Shown one piece after another: positions 20,018 through 29,235 of a DNA stretch of 64,000 bases (the first letter of the stretch is position 1; every line of letters begins with the position of its first letter). Source of the stretch: Lentzea tibetensis. GTDB taxonomy: Bacteria > Actinomycetota > Actinomycetes > Mycobacteriales > Pseudonocardiaceae. The position numbers and the translations under genes were made by a program. The notes under the pieces are model-generated. The model made no database searches, was not told where the DNA came from, and saw nothing but the letters and a program-made list of their open reading frames with translations. The DNA is taken from contig NZ_VOBR01000013.1 of NCBI RefSeq assembly GCF_007845675.1, positions 62,001 through 126,000 on the forward strand. Reading direction: 5' to 3'.

Positions 20018-20741
20018 TCGCGCGCATGATCCGCTCGTGCGCGCGGCGGGCGTCGCCCGCGGTCTCCGGGTTGAGGTCCGAGAGCTCCACCGGCTTGCCG
20101 AAGTGCACCTGGAACACCGGGCGCTTGCGCACCGACCGGAGCCAGGAAGTCAGGTACGGCAAGAAGTCGCGCCAGCCGGACACCCGCAGGTTGCCCCAGT
20201 AGACGGCCTCGTGCGCGCCCCACTGGCTGATCGGCACCACCGGGATCCGGCCGCCGAGCGCCATCCGCGCCACACCGGTCTTGCCGCGCTCGGGCCACAG
20301 TCCGGGGTCGAGGCTGATCTTGCCCTCGGGGTAGACCGCGATCGGGTCTTTGCCCTTCTGCAACGCCTCGACGGCGCGGTGCATGGCCTCGCCGACGTTC
20401 GCCGACGCGCGGTCGACGCGCAGGTGGCCGCACGCGGTGAGCGCGGGACCCATGATCGGTGCGTCGAGCAGGCCGCCGGCGAGCATGAACCTGGGGTTGA
20501 TGCCCTTCTGGCGACACGCGGCGATGAGGACGAACGGGTCGAGGTTCCCGATGTGGTTCGACGCGAGCAGCAACGGCTTGCCCAGCAGGTCGGCCGGGAT
20601 GTCGCCGGTGACCTCGAGCCGACCGGTCAGCGCGACGAGCCCCCGGTCCATTGCCATGAGCACGCGCCACAAGAGAGGTGTGGACACGGCGGGGAGACTA
20701 CGGCGTGTCGACGGTGCTCCGAAGCCGATCCGGGCAACCAT
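19914..20741 (-). CDS. PlsC-type 1-acylglycerol-3-phosphate acyltransferase
   Basis: A 275-residue phospholipid acyltransferase homologue. The catalytic NHxxxxD motif is present as SNHIGNLDPF. The substrate-binding YPEGKIS motif and the IPVVPISQWG block follow at the expected distances. It probably acylates lysophosphatidate or a related glycolipid at the inner membrane. ATG 20741 is preferred over a GTG 15 bases upstream. It diverges from ftsK and overlaps the convergent membrane protein gene. The C-terminal 20 residues are low complexity. Confidence 0.88.
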   Translation of the reverse strand: MVARIGFGAPSTRRSLPAVSTPLLWRVLMAMDRGLVALTGRLEVTGDIPADLLGKPLLLASNHIGNLDPFVLIAACRQKGINPRFMLAGGLLDAPIMGPALTACGHLRVDRASANVGEAMHRAVEALQKGKDPIAVYPEGKISLDPGLWPERGKTGVARMALGGRIPVVPISQWGAHEAVYWGNLRVSGWRDFLPYLTSWLRSVRKRPVFQVHFGKPVELSDLNPETAGDARRAHERIMRAITEGLVPLRLDEPDAPRFHDPTRPTTGSSPWRPA

Positions 20742-20805
20742 GGGGTAGCCCACCACGTCCTGTGACTGTTGGGGCTGGTGAGGCGCGAGGGACTACCTTA
20801 GACAC

Positions 20806-23211
20806 ATGGCCGGGCGAACAGGGACATCGCGGAAGAGCACGTCACGAGGCAGGACCCCTGCCAAGCCACGTGCGCGGTCCACCGCTGCCCGAAAGCCCGC
20901 TGCTCGCAAGCCCGCGGCCAGGAAGAGCGGCTCCGCGATCGGCACCGTGTGGGGTGCGCTCGGCCGGGGCGTCGGCAGCATCGTGCGGGCGGTCGGCCGC
21001 GGCAAGGACCTCGATCCCGAGCACCGCCGCGACGGACTCGGTCTGTTGCTGATCGCACTCGCTGTGATCACCGGTGCCGGAGTCTGGTTCCAGGCGGCGG
21101 GTCCGGTCGGCCAGTGGGTCGACATCGCGGTGCGCAGTTCCGTCGGTTTCCCGGCGGTGATCCTGCCGGTCGTGCTGCTCGGCATCGGCATCGCGTTGAT
21201 GCGCACCGATCCCAAGCCCGAGGCGCGGCCACGCCTCGTCGTGGGCGGGCTGCTCATGATGATCGGCCTGCTCGGCATGTTCCACCTCGTCGGCGGCCTC
21301 CCGATGGAGGCGGTCGCGCGCCGCACCGCCGGTGGCGCACTCGGGTACCTCGCAGGAGGTTTCCTCGCGCAGGGCGTGACGCCGTGGGTCGCGGGCCCGC
21401 TGCTGGTGCTGATCTTCTGCTACGGCCTGCTGCTCGTGCTGCACTGGCCGATCAAGGAGGTGCCGCAGCGGCTCAGCGCGCTGATGCACCCCGGTGCTTC
21501 GGACTCCGAGTCCGAGCCGGGCTTCGACGAGGAAGAGGCCGAGGAGCCGAAGCCGGTTCGCCTGCGCCGCCCGTCGCGCCGCCGCCAGGCCGCGCAGACC
21601 GACGAGGAGAGCGCGCAGTCGCAGCTGCCGCTGGACTCCGAGCCCGAACCGGTCGCCGCTCCCAAGCCGGCCAAGGAACCCGCTGCCAAGAAGGCACCGC
21701 TGGCCGTGCGCGCGGTTGACGGCGACTACACGCTGCCGCCACCCACGATCCTCAAGGACGGCGACGCGCCGAAGGCCCGCAGCAAGGCGAACGACCTCAT
21801 GATCGAGGCGATCTCCGGCGTGCTGGACCAGTTCTCGATCGACGCGCAGGTCACCGGGTTCACCCGCGGCCCGACGGTGACGCGCTACGAGGTCGAGCTC
21901 GGGCCCGGCGTGAAGGTCGAGAAGATCACCGCGCTGACCAAGAACATCGCGTACGCCGTGGCGACGGACAACGTCCGCCTGCTGGCGCCGATCCCCGGCA
22001 AGTCGGCGGTCGGCATCGAGGTGCCGAACAGCGACCGCGAGATGGTGCGGCTCGGCGACGTGCTGCGCTCGCCGTCCACGGTCAAGGACACGCACCCGAT
22101 GGTGATCGGCCTCGGCAAGGACATCGAGGGCCACATGGTCACCGCGAACCTGACGAAGATGCCGCACCTGCTGGTCGCGGGCTCCACGGGTTCCGGCAAG
22201 TCCTCGTTCGTCAACTCGATGCTGGTGTCCCTGCTCGCGCGGGCGACGCCGGACGAGGTCCGGATGATCCTGATCGACCCGAAGATGGTCGAGCTGACGC
22301 CGTACGAGGGCATCCCGCACCTGATCACGCCGATCATCACGCAGCCGAAGAAGGCGGCGGCGGCGCTGTCGTGGCTGGTCGAGGAGATGGAGCAGCGCTA
22401 CCAGGACATGCAGGTCAACCGGGTGCGCCACGTCGACGACTTCAACCGCAAGGTGAAGTCCGGCGAGATCACCGCGCCGCCGGGTTCCGAGCGCGTCTAC
22501 CGGCCGTACCCGTACATCATGGCGATCGTCGACGAGCTCGCCGACCTGATGATGACCGCACCGCGCGACGTCGAGGACGCGATCGTCCGCATCACGCAGA
22601 AGGCGCGTGCGGCGGGCATCCACCTCGTGCTGGCGACCCAGCGGCCGTCGGTCGACGTCGTCACCGGTCTGATCAAGACGAACGTGCCGTCGCGGCTCGC
22701 GTTCGCGACGTCGTCGCTGACCGACTCGCGGGTCATCCTCGACCAGCCGGGCGCGGAGAAGCTGATCGGCATGGGCGACGCCCTGTACCTGCCGATGGGC
22801 GCGTCGAAGCCGGTGCGCATCCAGGGCGCGTTCGTCGGCGACGAGGAGATCTCCGAGATCGTCGAGTTCACCAAGAACCAGGCGCAGCCGGAGTACACCG
22901 ACGGCGTCACCGCGCAGAAGGCGGGCGAGAAGAAGGAGATCGACGCCGACATCGGCGACGACCTCGAGCTGCTGGTGCAGGCGACCGAGCTGATCGTCAC
23001 GTCCCAGTTCGGCTCGACGTCGATGCTGCAGCGCAAGCTGCGCGTCGGTTTCGCGAAGGCGGGCCGGCTGATGGACCTGCTGGAGACCCGCGGAGTCGTT
23101 GGGCCGTCAGAGGGTTCGAAGGCGCGCGAGGTGCTGATCAAGCCGGACGAGCTCGAGTCCGTCGTGCACCTGATGCGCGGCGGCGGCCCGGTCGACGTGG
23201 ACGAGGAGTAG
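20806..23211 (+). CDS. ftsK: DNA translocase FtsK/SpoIIIE
   Basis: An 801-residue septal DNA pump that clears chromosome arms through the closing septum and activates dimer resolution. An Ala/Lys/Arg-rich tail (1-45) precedes about four membrane helices (80-210) and a Pro/Glu-rich linker (225-305). The motor follows: Walker A AGSTGSGKSS near 465, Walker B IMAIVDELADLMM near 570, and the winged-helix gamma domain at about 735-800. TACCTT, 8 bases before ATG 20806, suggests a nearly leaderless promoter. Linkage to argA matches mycobacterial gene order. Confidence 0.95.
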   Translation: MAGRTGTSRKSTSRGRTPAKPRARSTAARKPAARKPAARKSGSAIGTVWGALGRGVGSIVRAVGRGKDLDPEHRRDGLGLLLIALAVITGAGVWFQAAGPVGQWVDIAVRSSVGFPAVILPVVLLGIGIALMRTDPKPEARPRLVVGGLLMMIGLLGMFHLVGGLPMEAVARRTAGGALGYLAGGFLAQGVTPWVAGPLLVLIFCYGLLLVLHWPIKEVPQRLSALMHPGASDSESEPGFDEEEAEEPKPVRLRRPSRRRQAAQTDEESAQSQLPLDSEPEPVAAPKPAKEPAAKKAPLAVRAVDGDYTLPPPTILKDGDAPKARSKANDLMIEAISGVLDQFSIDAQVTGFTRGPTVTRYEVELGPGVKVEKITALTKNIAYAVATDNVRLLAPIPGKSAVGIEVPNSDREMVRLGDVLRSPSTVKDTHPMVIGLGKDIEGHMVTANLTKMPHLLVAGSTGSGKSSFVNSMLVSLLARATPDEVRMILIDPKMVELTPYEGIPHLITPIITQPKKAAAALSWLVEEMEQRYQDMQVNRVRHVDDFNRKVKSGEITAPPGSERVYRPYPYIMAIVDELADLMMTAPRDVEDAIVRITQKARAAGIHLVLATQRPSVDVVTGLIKTNVPSRLAFATSSLTDSRVILDQPGAEKLIGMGDALYLPMGASKPVRIQGAFVGDEEISEIVEFTKNQAQPEYTDGVTAQKAGEKKEIDADIGDDLELLVQATELIVTSQFGSTSMLQRKLRVGFAKAGRLMDLLETRGVVGPSEGSKAREVLIKPDELESVVHLMRGGGPVDVDEE

Positions 23212-23214
23212 CGG

Positions 23215-23245
23215 AAGGGGCGCCCGCTGATCGCGGACGCCCCCT
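23215..23245. terminator. bidirectional terminator, ftsK / phospholipase
   Basis: Stem GGGGCGCCCGC (23217-23227) / GCGGACGCCCC (23233-23243) with one mismatch and a 5-base loop. It lies between the convergent stops at 23211 and 23260. Confidence 0.7.
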
Positions 23246-23259
23246 CTTGTTGGTGCTGC

Positions 23260-23724
23260 TCAGCCGGTGTAGGCCTCGATGGCGGCCGCGGTGGACGAGC
23301 TGGTGCCACCGAACTTCCTGACCGCCGCGTAGTAGACGTCGGCCGTGCGCTTGCACGCCCAGTTGCCGCCGCACGTCTTGTACAGGTCGGCCTTGAAGTT
23401 GTCGTCGATCCGCAGGCGGGTCGACTCGGTGAACCGGCTCTGCCGCTTGTAGTTGCGGTACCCGAAGTCGTGCCGGTGGCAGGACGGCAGGAACTTGAAG
23501 CCGAACGGGCTGTCCGGCGACCACGAGCAACCGTCGGACGACCAGTCGAGCTGGTCGGCGTAGGGCTGCTGCGCGCGAACCGACGTGAACTGGCTCAGCG
23601 ACGACGAGAACAGGTACTGGTCGGTGACCGCGGGGATGTTGACGGCCTGGGCGGTGCTGGCCGCGAACAGGATCGTCAGCGAGGCCGCGGTCGCGGTGAT
23701 GAAGGCGCGCAAGGTTCTCGACAC
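23260..23724 (-). CDS. secreted prokaryotic phospholipase A2
   Basis: A 154-residue exported lipase. Signal peptide: FITATAASLTILFAASTAQA. The mature part has the prokaryotic PLA2 catalytic block, SCHRHDFGYRNYKRQ, with the His-Asp pair, preceded by DGCSWSPD supplying Ca-loop and disulphide residues, and a second Cys pair in KTCGGNWACKR. This is the pattern of Streptomyces violaceoruber PLA2. GTG 23724 was chosen because AGGAGG lies 7 bases upstream and it begins a standard signal peptide. It cleaves sn-2 acyl chains of phospholipids. The gene is monocistronic and convergent with ftsK. Confidence 0.9.
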   Translation of the reverse strand: MSRTLRAFITATAASLTILFAASTAQAVNIPAVTDQYLFSSSLSQFTSVRAQQPYADQLDWSSDGCSWSPDSPFGFKFLPSCHRHDFGYRNYKRQSRFTESTRLRIDDNFKADLYKTCGGNWACKRTADVYYAAVRKFGGTSSSTAAAIEAYTG

Positions 23725-23942
23725 AGGATTTCCTCCTATGCAGGCAGGGTTGCGATCTTTGTAACACGCGCGCGGCCTGGAATTGCCCTGGTAGAACACG
23801 TCCGCACGATCGACGTCAGCCGTTCGGCGGTAGTTCACGATCACGCTGCACAGCGGGTAGCACTCAGCCCCGGCGGGATCACCCCACCGGGGCTGAGTCG
23901 GCCGTGCGAGCCGTACCCCTCAGACCGGCTCGGACGGCAGGT

Positions 23943-24782
23943 TCACTCCTCGTCGCCGCGCGCGAGGAAGCGCGCGATCTCCGGCTCGTCCGGGATCTCG
24001 TCGGCGGAGTCGAGCAGGCTCTCCGCGATCGCGGGCACCGGCTGGTCCGCCCACACGGGCTGGAAGTCACCGCTGGGCAACAGCTCGTGCTTGCGCGCGA
24101 ACTGCTCCGCGGCGTCGCGGATCGACTCGCGCAACGTGCCGACCACGGCCGTCTCGGCGGTGTAGGTGAGCTCGACGAGCAGCGCGCGCACCCGGTCCAG
24201 CTGGTCCTCGTCGCCCGCGTGCTCGGCGAGCTGCGGCCAGAACCGCTCCTCGAAGAGCCGCACGAAGTCCGCCGCGATGCCGTCGGTGGCCTTCTTGAGC
24301 CCCGTGAAGCTGTCCATCACGTCGTCACTCGGCACCGCCAGCGACGCGAGCCTGCTGCCCGCCTCGAGCGCCCACCGGCGCGCGTGCGGCCACCCGTACC
24401 GCCAGCGCACCAGCCCGAGCTGCATCGCGCGGCGCAGCACCCGCGGCTGCACGTCGCCCATCGGGATGAGGCCCTTGACGTCCCTGACCTTGATGCGGAC
24501 CCAGTCGTCCGGCCCCTCGGCGTCCCCCACACCGAGCACCGTCGCGACGCTCGCGCCCTTCTCCCGTGCCTCGATCAGCTCGGCGATCGCGGGCAGCGAG
24601 AACCCCCTGCTCTGCAGCCGCTGCACCACCTTGAGCCGCTCGACGTGGGTCGCGTCGTAGATCGCCACCCGCCCCTGCCTGCGCGGCGCGTGCAGCACGC
24701 CCTTGGTCTGGTACATGCGGATCGTGCTGCTGGGCAGGGAGACGCGTGCGGCGAGCTCGTCGATCGTCAGCGTTTCGGGCAC
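23943..24782 (-). CDS. MerR-family transcriptional regulator
   Basis: A 279-residue regulator. The MerR winged helix is at residues 4-75 (TIDELAARVSLPSSTIRMYQ, then GVLHAP and RGFSLPAIAELI). The remainder is a helical domain of about 180 residues with no Cys or His cluster, so metal sensing is unlikely and a larger ligand or partner is possible. Upstream lies a cluster of nested AT-rich palindromes next to a TTGACT -35-like sequence, a likely autoregulatory operator. No regulated partner gene is obvious; argA is upstream in the same direction. Confidence 0.85.
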   Translation of the reverse strand: MPETLTIDELAARVSLPSSTIRMYQTKGVLHAPRRQGRVAIYDATHVERLKVVQRLQSRGFSLPAIAELIEAREKGASVATVLGVGDAEGPDDWVRIKVRDVKGLIPMGDVQPRVLRRAMQLGLVRWRYGWPHARRWALEAGSRLASLAVPSDDVMDSFTGLKKATDGIAADFVRLFEERFWPQLAEHAGDEDQLDRVRALLVELTYTAETAVVGTLRESIRDAAEQFARKHELLPSGDFQPVWADQPVPAIAESLLDSADEIPDEPEIARFLARGDEE

Positions 24783-24806
24783 GCCCTGATCTTGGCGACG
24801 CCCGTT

Positions 24807-24841
24807 CTAAGAGTCAAGACTCTTCGAGTATTTACTCTTAG
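24807..24841. promoter_or_regulatory. nested palindromes upstream of the MerR gene
   Basis: Three overlapping symmetries: AAGAGTC-AA-GACTCTT (24809-24824), GAGTA-TT-TACTC (24826-24837), and outer arms CTAAGAGT (24807-24814) / ACTCTTAG (24834-24841), all perfect. On the minus strand TTGACT is embedded as a possible -35. The AT-rich block stands out from its GC-rich surroundings. It lies between the argA stop and the MerR ATG. Candidate MerR operator; as an alternative it could be the argA terminator. Confidence 0.6.
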
Positions 24842-25347
24842 AGTTCCAGGAGCATTCGTGAGTTGCCCAGGGTGTTCGGCTTGACGTACGAGAGGTCGAG
24901 GAACTCCGCGACACCCTCGTCGACGCTGCGCATGATCTCCTCGTAGACCTCGGACGACACCGGCGTGCCCTCGATCTCCACGAACCCGTGCTTGCCGAAG
25001 AACCGCGTCTCGAACGTGAGCACGAAGATCCGCCGCAGCTCCAGCTCGCGCGCGACCTCGATGAGCCTGGCCACCACCTGGTGCCCGATGCCGTTGCCGA
25101 GTGAGACCGGCGACACGGCCACCGAGCGGATCTCGGCCAGGTCCTCCCACAGCACGTGCAGCGCACCGCACCCGAACAGCTCGCCGTCCTGCTCGGCCAC
25201 CCAGAACTCCTGCACGTCCTCGTACAGGGTGACCAGTGGTTTGGAGAGCAACACCTTGCCCGCGTACTGGTCGATCAGGGCCTTCATGGCCCGCACGTCG
25301 CTGGTGCGGGCCCGCCGCACGACTACGCCACCGCTCACGCCGATCAA
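24838..25347 (-). CDS. argA: amino-acid N-acetyltransferase (short actinobacterial ArgA)
   Basis: A 169-residue GNAT enzyme that acetylates L-glutamate, the first arginine-pathway step. It closely resembles the stand-alone M. tuberculosis enzyme Rv2747: VVRRARTSDVRAMKALID at the start, EFWVAEQDGELFGCGALHVL, the acetyl-CoA loop region SLGNGIGHQVV, RRIFVLTFETRFFGKHGF, and the conserved tail LDLSYVKPNTLGNSRMLL. The adjacent ftsK is also conserved. The TAA stop lies within the palindromic block shared with the MerR gene. Confidence 0.9.
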   Translation of the reverse strand: MIGVSGGVVVRRARTSDVRAMKALIDQYAGKVLLSKPLVTLYEDVQEFWVAEQDGELFGCGALHVLWEDLAEIRSVAVSPVSLGNGIGHQVVARLIEVARELELRRIFVLTFETRFFGKHGFVEIEGTPVSSEVYEEIMRSVDEGVAEFLDLSYVKPNTLGNSRMLLEL

Positions 25348-25480
25348 AGTAGCTTCCCGGCCGATGCGTCCTGTTTTGACGTTCTACCTGGCGGGACGTG
25401 GCGCCTGGAGGGCCTACAGGGCCAGATGTGCGGTTTACTTGCACAGAACGCGTCGAAAATTGTGCAGGAGGTGTGTCGAG

Positions 25481-26677
25481 ATGCTGCGGAGCTTCCGCTT
25501 GGGCAACCACCGTTCGTTCCGCGACGAGCAGGAGTTGTTGCTCATGCCCGCGTACTCGAAGGACCGGCTGGCGCTCCCGGTCGCCGCGATCTACGGCGCG
25601 AACGCCTCCGGCAAGTCGAACCTGCTCGACGGGCTGCGGTTCATGGCCGAGGCGGTGCGCGACTCGTTCGCCTCGTGGCGCCCGGAGGGGCGGATCCCCC
25701 TGGACCCGTTCCGATTCGTGTCGGCCCAAGACCCGCCTTCCGTCTTCGTCGTGGAACTGGTCCTCGAAGGAGTCAGGTACACGTACGGATTCGAGATGAG
25801 TCACCGGCGCGTACTCGAGGAATGGCTGTACAGCTATCCCGAGAAGCGGAAGCGAGTGCTGTTCGAGCGCAACGGTGATGAAGTCAAGTTCGGCACCAGC
25901 ATGCCTGATCGGGCGAAACTCGATGTTCTCGTGAAGCTGCTGCGGCCGAATTCCTTGTTGCTCAGCCTGGCGGCGCAGTCCAACGTGGCTCAAGTGCTTC
26001 CCGTTTTCCGATGGTTCACATCGGCGGTTTGGTTCCGGTTCGCAGGTGAGGAGCCGTTGAGCGAAGAGGACATCGCGGAGCACTTCGCGGGCGATTCACC
26101 GATGAGCAAGCAGCTGATCGATCTCGTGCGTGCCGCCGATTTCGGCATCTCGAATGTCACTGTGCACGCACCGCATCCACAGGAGGACGATGGTCGCCCG
26201 CGGGTCGTGGTGCAGCACGGTGGCCATTCGAAGCTTCTTTGGCTGGGGGAGGAGTCGGCCGGCACGCGATCGTGGTTCGGGTTGCTGCCGACCGCGCTGA
26301 CTGTGTTGCGTGACGGTGGGGTGCTCCTCATCGACGAGATCGACGCCAGCCTGCACCCGTTGCTCGCGGGTCGACTCGTGGGTTTGTTCAAGGACTTGAG
26401 CACGAACCCCTCCGGTGCGCAGCTCATCTTCACCACCCACGACGCTACGTTGCTGCACCCCCCGCTGGCCGAGGAGTTGCTCGCGCGCGACGAGATCTGG
26501 TTCGTCGAGAAGGACAGTGCGACCGGTGTCAGCAGGCTCTATTCACTGGTCGACTTCAAGCCGCGCAGTGAGGACAATTTGGAACGTCGGTATTTGGCGG
26601 GCCGGTATGGGGCGGTACCCGAGTTGTTCGAGGACCGATTCGCCGAAGCAGTCCGGAGCGCTGATGGCGAGGCGTGA
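25481..26677 (+). CDS. AAA15-family ATPase, RloA / AbiLi / AriA-like
   Basis: A 398-residue ABC-type ATPase of the OLD/RloA kind. Walker A is IYGANASGKSNLLDGLRF near residue 40. The signature region is WLGEESAGTRSWFGLL, Walker B is GGVLLIDEIDASLHP and the H-loop FTTHDATLLHP. Insertions between these form the coiled-coil arm. In phage-defence pairs such as AbiL and PARIS a similar ATPase senses infection and controls a Toprim-type nuclease. AGGAGG precedes ATG 25481. The last 14 bases overlap the RloB-like gene. Codon third positions are visibly less GC-rich than in flanking genes, a sign of transfer. Confidence 0.85.
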   Translation: MLRSFRLGNHRSFRDEQELLLMPAYSKDRLALPVAAIYGANASGKSNLLDGLRFMAEAVRDSFASWRPEGRIPLDPFRFVSAQDPPSVFVVELVLEGVRYTYGFEMSHRRVLEEWLYSYPEKRKRVLFERNGDEVKFGTSMPDRAKLDVLVKLLRPNSLLLSLAAQSNVAQVLPVFRWFTSAVWFRFAGEEPLSEEDIAEHFAGDSPMSKQLIDLVRAADFGISNVTVHAPHPQEDDGRPRVVVQHGGHSKLLWLGEESAGTRSWFGLLPTALTVLRDGGVLLIDEIDASLHPLLAGRLVGLFKDLSTNPSGAQLIFTTHDATLLHPPLAEELLARDEIWFVEKDSATGVSRLYSLVDFKPRSEDNLERRYLAGRYGAVPELFEDRFAEAVRSADGEA

Positions 26678-27215
26678 GAACTCTCAGAGCCGTCGCGAGG
26701 GCCGTGACCAGAAGATTCGTCCAGGTCACGTTCTGATCGTGTGCGGGGCTGAGGCGACTGAGATCGATTACCTCTCCGGCTTCAAGGAGAAGCATCGTGC
26801 CCGGATCAAGCTCAAGGGCAAGGTGGACTCACCGGAGAACCTCGTCATGTACGCCAAACGGATTTTCAGCCCGGACGAGTTCGACGCTGTGTGGTGCGTG
26901 GTCGACGTGGACCACTTCGACATCGGTGCGGCCGAGCGAGCTGCCCAGCGTGCGGGTGTTGAGCTCGCGGTGTCCAACCCGTGCTTCGAGGTCTGGCTCC
27001 TCCTGCACTTCACCGAGCACAGGGCGTACGTGACGGATGGAAAAGCGGCCTGTGCACTCGTGGCCAGGCATGTGCCTGGCTATGACAAGACGAAGCTCGA
27101 CTACGCGCAGTTCCATGCGGGTGTGGAGAAAGCAGTTCAGCGAGCGAAGGCGCTGGAGCCGGGCAACCCGTCGACCGGGGTCTGGCGCCTGGTCGAGGCC
27201 GTCCTGAGGCGGTGA
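26664..27215 (+). CDS. RloB-like protein (Toprim-type), defence partner
   Basis: A 183-residue RloB family protein. It has the features of the family's Toprim-like core: [14 protein letters not shown] (acidic residue after the first strand), [10 protein letters not shown] (DxD) and [17 protein letters not shown] basic N-terminal tail ([15 protein letters not shown]) precedes it. ATG 26664 overlaps the ATPase stop by 14 bases, so the two are coupled. RloB-like proteins are the presumed nuclease effectors of AbiL-type two-gene abortive infection systems. Phage defence is inferred from family and pairing. Confidence 0.85.
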   Translation: MARRENSQSRREGRDQKIRPGHVLIVCGAEATEIDYLSGFKEKHRARIKLKGKVDSPENLVMYAKRIFSPDEFDAVWCVVDVDHFDIGAAERAAQRAGVELAVSNPCFEVWLLLHFTEHRAYVTDGKAACALVARHVPGYDKTKLDYAQFHAGVEKAVQRAKALEPGNPSTGVWRLVEAVLRR

Positions 27216-27253
27216 ATTCAAGGTCGGAGGCCCTACCCCGTTACCCTGGGCCC

Positions 27254-28669
27254 GTGTCTTCTCCCACCACCCCGCGACGCGTGTCGCTGCTGACCCTGGG
27301 CTGTGCCCGCAACGAGGTCGACTCCGAGGAACTCGCCGGACGTCTGACCGCAGGCGGCTGGGAGCTGGTGGACGAAGAGGCCGACGTCGTGGTGGTCAAC
27401 ACCTGCGGCTTCGTCGAGAGCGCGAAGAAGGACTCGGTCGACACGCTGCTCGCGGCGAGCGACAGCAACGCGAAGGTCGTCGCGGTCGGCTGCATGGCCG
27501 AGCGGTACGGCAAGGAGCTCGCCGAGAGCCTGCCCGAGGCGAGCGCGGTGCTCGGCTTCGACCACTACGCGAACCTGGCCGACCGGCTGGACGACGTGGT
27601 CGCCGGACGGACGGTCGAGTCGCACGTGCCGCAGGACCGGCGCACGCTGCTGCCGATCACGCCGGTGAAGCGCCAGGAGGCCGCGGCGGACGTCCAGGTG
27701 CCCGGTCACGGCTGGGGCCCGCGCGTCATGCGCACCCGGCTGGACGACGCGCCCGTCGCGCCGCTGAAGATCGCGTCCGGCTGTGACCGCCGGTGCAGCT
27801 TCTGCGCGATCCCGAGCTTCCGGGGCGCGTTCGTCAGCAGGCACCCCGACGAGATCGTCGCCGAGGCCATGTGGCTCGCCGAGAACGGCGTGCGCGAGGT
27901 GTTCCTCGTCAGCGAGAACTCCACGAGCTACGGCAAGGACCTGCCGCGCGAGCTGGGCAACATGGAGCAGCTGCTGCCGAGGCTGGCCGCGATCCCCGGC
28001 ATCGACCGGGTGCGCGTCAGCTACCTGCAGCCCGCCGAGACGAAGCCCGGCCTGGTGCAGACCATCGCCAAGACCGACGGTGTCGCGGACTACTTCGACA
28101 TGTCGTTCCAGCACTCCAGCGAGCCCGTGCTGCGCCGGATGCGGCGGTTCGGCAACACCGAGTCGTTCCTCAAGCTCGTCGAGCTGATCCGTGAGCACGC
28201 GCCCGAGGCGGGCATCCGCAGCAACGTGATCGTCGGCTTCCCCGGTGAGACCGAGGAGGACGTCGTCGAGCTGGAGCGGTTCCTCACCGAGGCGCGGCTC
28301 GACGCGGTCGGCGTGTTCGGGTACTCCGACGAGGACGGCACCGAGGCCGAGGAGTTCGACGGCAAGCTCGACGCGGACACCATCACCGAACGTGTGACGC
28401 GGATCGGCAACCTCGTCGAGGAGCTCACGTCGCAGCGCGCCGAGGACCGGGTCGGTACCGAGGTCGTCGTCCTGATCGAGCAGGAGGCCGACGACGCCGC
28501 CGACGAGGACTGCGTCGGCCGCGCCGCTCATCAGGCGCCCGAGGTGGACGGCGAGTGCATCGTGCTGGAGGCTGGAGACCTGCGAACAGGTGACCTGGTC
28601 CGCTGCCGCGTGGACGCCTCCGAGGGTGTGGACCTCGTCGTGACTCCCATTGAGGTCGTACCGAGGTGA
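27254..28669 (+). CDS. rimO: ribosomal protein uS12 methylthiotransferase RimO
   Basis: A radical-SAM enzyme that adds a methylthio group to an aspartate of ribosomal protein S12. The UPF0004 domain has cysteines in [19 protein letters not shown] and VGCMAERYG. The radical-SAM cluster motif CDRRCSFC is near residue 176, and a C-terminal TRAM domain follows about residue 400. GTG 27254 starts a protein of 471 residues. There is no RBS, but TACCCT 7-12 bases upstream could drive a leaderless mRNA. Its stop overlaps the pgsA GTG by 4 bases. Confidence 0.93.
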   Translation: MSSPTTPRRVSLLTLGCARNEVDSEELAGRLTAGGWELVDEEADVVVVNTCGFVESAKKDSVDTLLAASDSNAKVVAVGCMAERYGKELAESLPEASAVLGFDHYANLADRLDDVVAGRTVESHVPQDRRTLLPITPVKRQEAAADVQVPGHGWGPRVMRTRLDDAPVAPLKIASGCDRRCSFCAIPSFRGAFVSRHPDEIVAEAMWLAENGVREVFLVSENSTSYGKDLPRELGNMEQLLPRLAAIPGIDRVRVSYLQPAETKPGLVQTIAKTDGVADYFDMSFQHSSEPVLRRMRRFGNTESFLKLVELIREHAPEAGIRSNVIVGFPGETEEDVVELERFLTEARLDAVGVFGYSDEDGTEAEEFDGKLDADTITERVTRIGNLVEELTSQRAEDRVGTEVVVLIEQEADDAADEDCVGRAAHQAPEVDGECIVLEAGDLRTGDLVRCRVDASEGVDLVVTPIEVVPR

Positions 28670-29235
28670 CTGAGGCCAGGAAGGTCCCGCTGCTCAACGT
28701 CGCGAACATCCTCACGGTGTCGCGGCTGGTGCTCGTACCGGTCTTCCTGGTCCTGTTCTTCACCAACGGCGGCCACGACTCGTTCTGGCGGCTCGTGGCG
28801 TTCGGCGTGTTCGCCCTGGCGTCGTTCACCGACCAGATCGACGGCAACCTGGCCCGCAAGTACGGCCTGATCACGGACTTCGGCAAGATCGCCGACCCGA
28901 TCGCGGACAAGGCGCTCACCGGGTCCGCGCTGGTCGGGCTGAGCGTCGTCGGCGACCTGCCGTGGTGGGTCACCATCCTGATCCTGGTCCGCGAGTGGGG
29001 CGTGACGCTGCTGCGGTTCTGGGTGATCCGCTACGGCGTGATCGCGGCCAGCCCCGGCGGCAAGGCCAAGACGATGGCGCAGATCCTCGCCATCGGCCTG
29101 TACCTGCTGCCGCTGCCCAGCTACCTCGTGTTCGTCGCCTGGGTGACCATGGGCATCGCCGTCGTGCTGACGGTCGTCACCGGCATCGACTACGTGATCC
29201 GCGCGTTCCGGCTGCGCGCCATCAAGACCACGTGA
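28666..29235 (+). CDS. pgsA: CDP-alcohol phosphatidyltransferase (phosphatidylglycerophosphate synthase type)
   Basis: An integral membrane enzyme of 189 residues making phosphatidylglycerophosphate from CDP-diacylglycerol. The CDP-OH-P signature is [20 protein letters not shown] followed by IADKA, with all DG, AR, G and D positions kept. Five to six hydrophobic helices surround it. It overlaps rimO upstream (GTGA) and the CinA-like gene downstream (GTGA), so rimO-pgsA-cinA is one translationally coupled operon. It corresponds to mycobacterial pgsA3, which also lies beside clgR and the psp genes. Confidence 0.92.
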   Translation: MTEARKVPLLNVANILTVSRLVLVPVFLVLFFTNGGHDSFWRLVAFGVFALASFTDQIDGNLARKYGLITDFGKIADPIADKALTGSALVGLSVVGDLPWWVTILILVREWGVTLLRFWVIRYGVIAASPGGKAKTMAQILAIGLYLLPLPSYLVFVAWVTMGIAVVLTVVTGIDYVIRAFRLRAIKTT

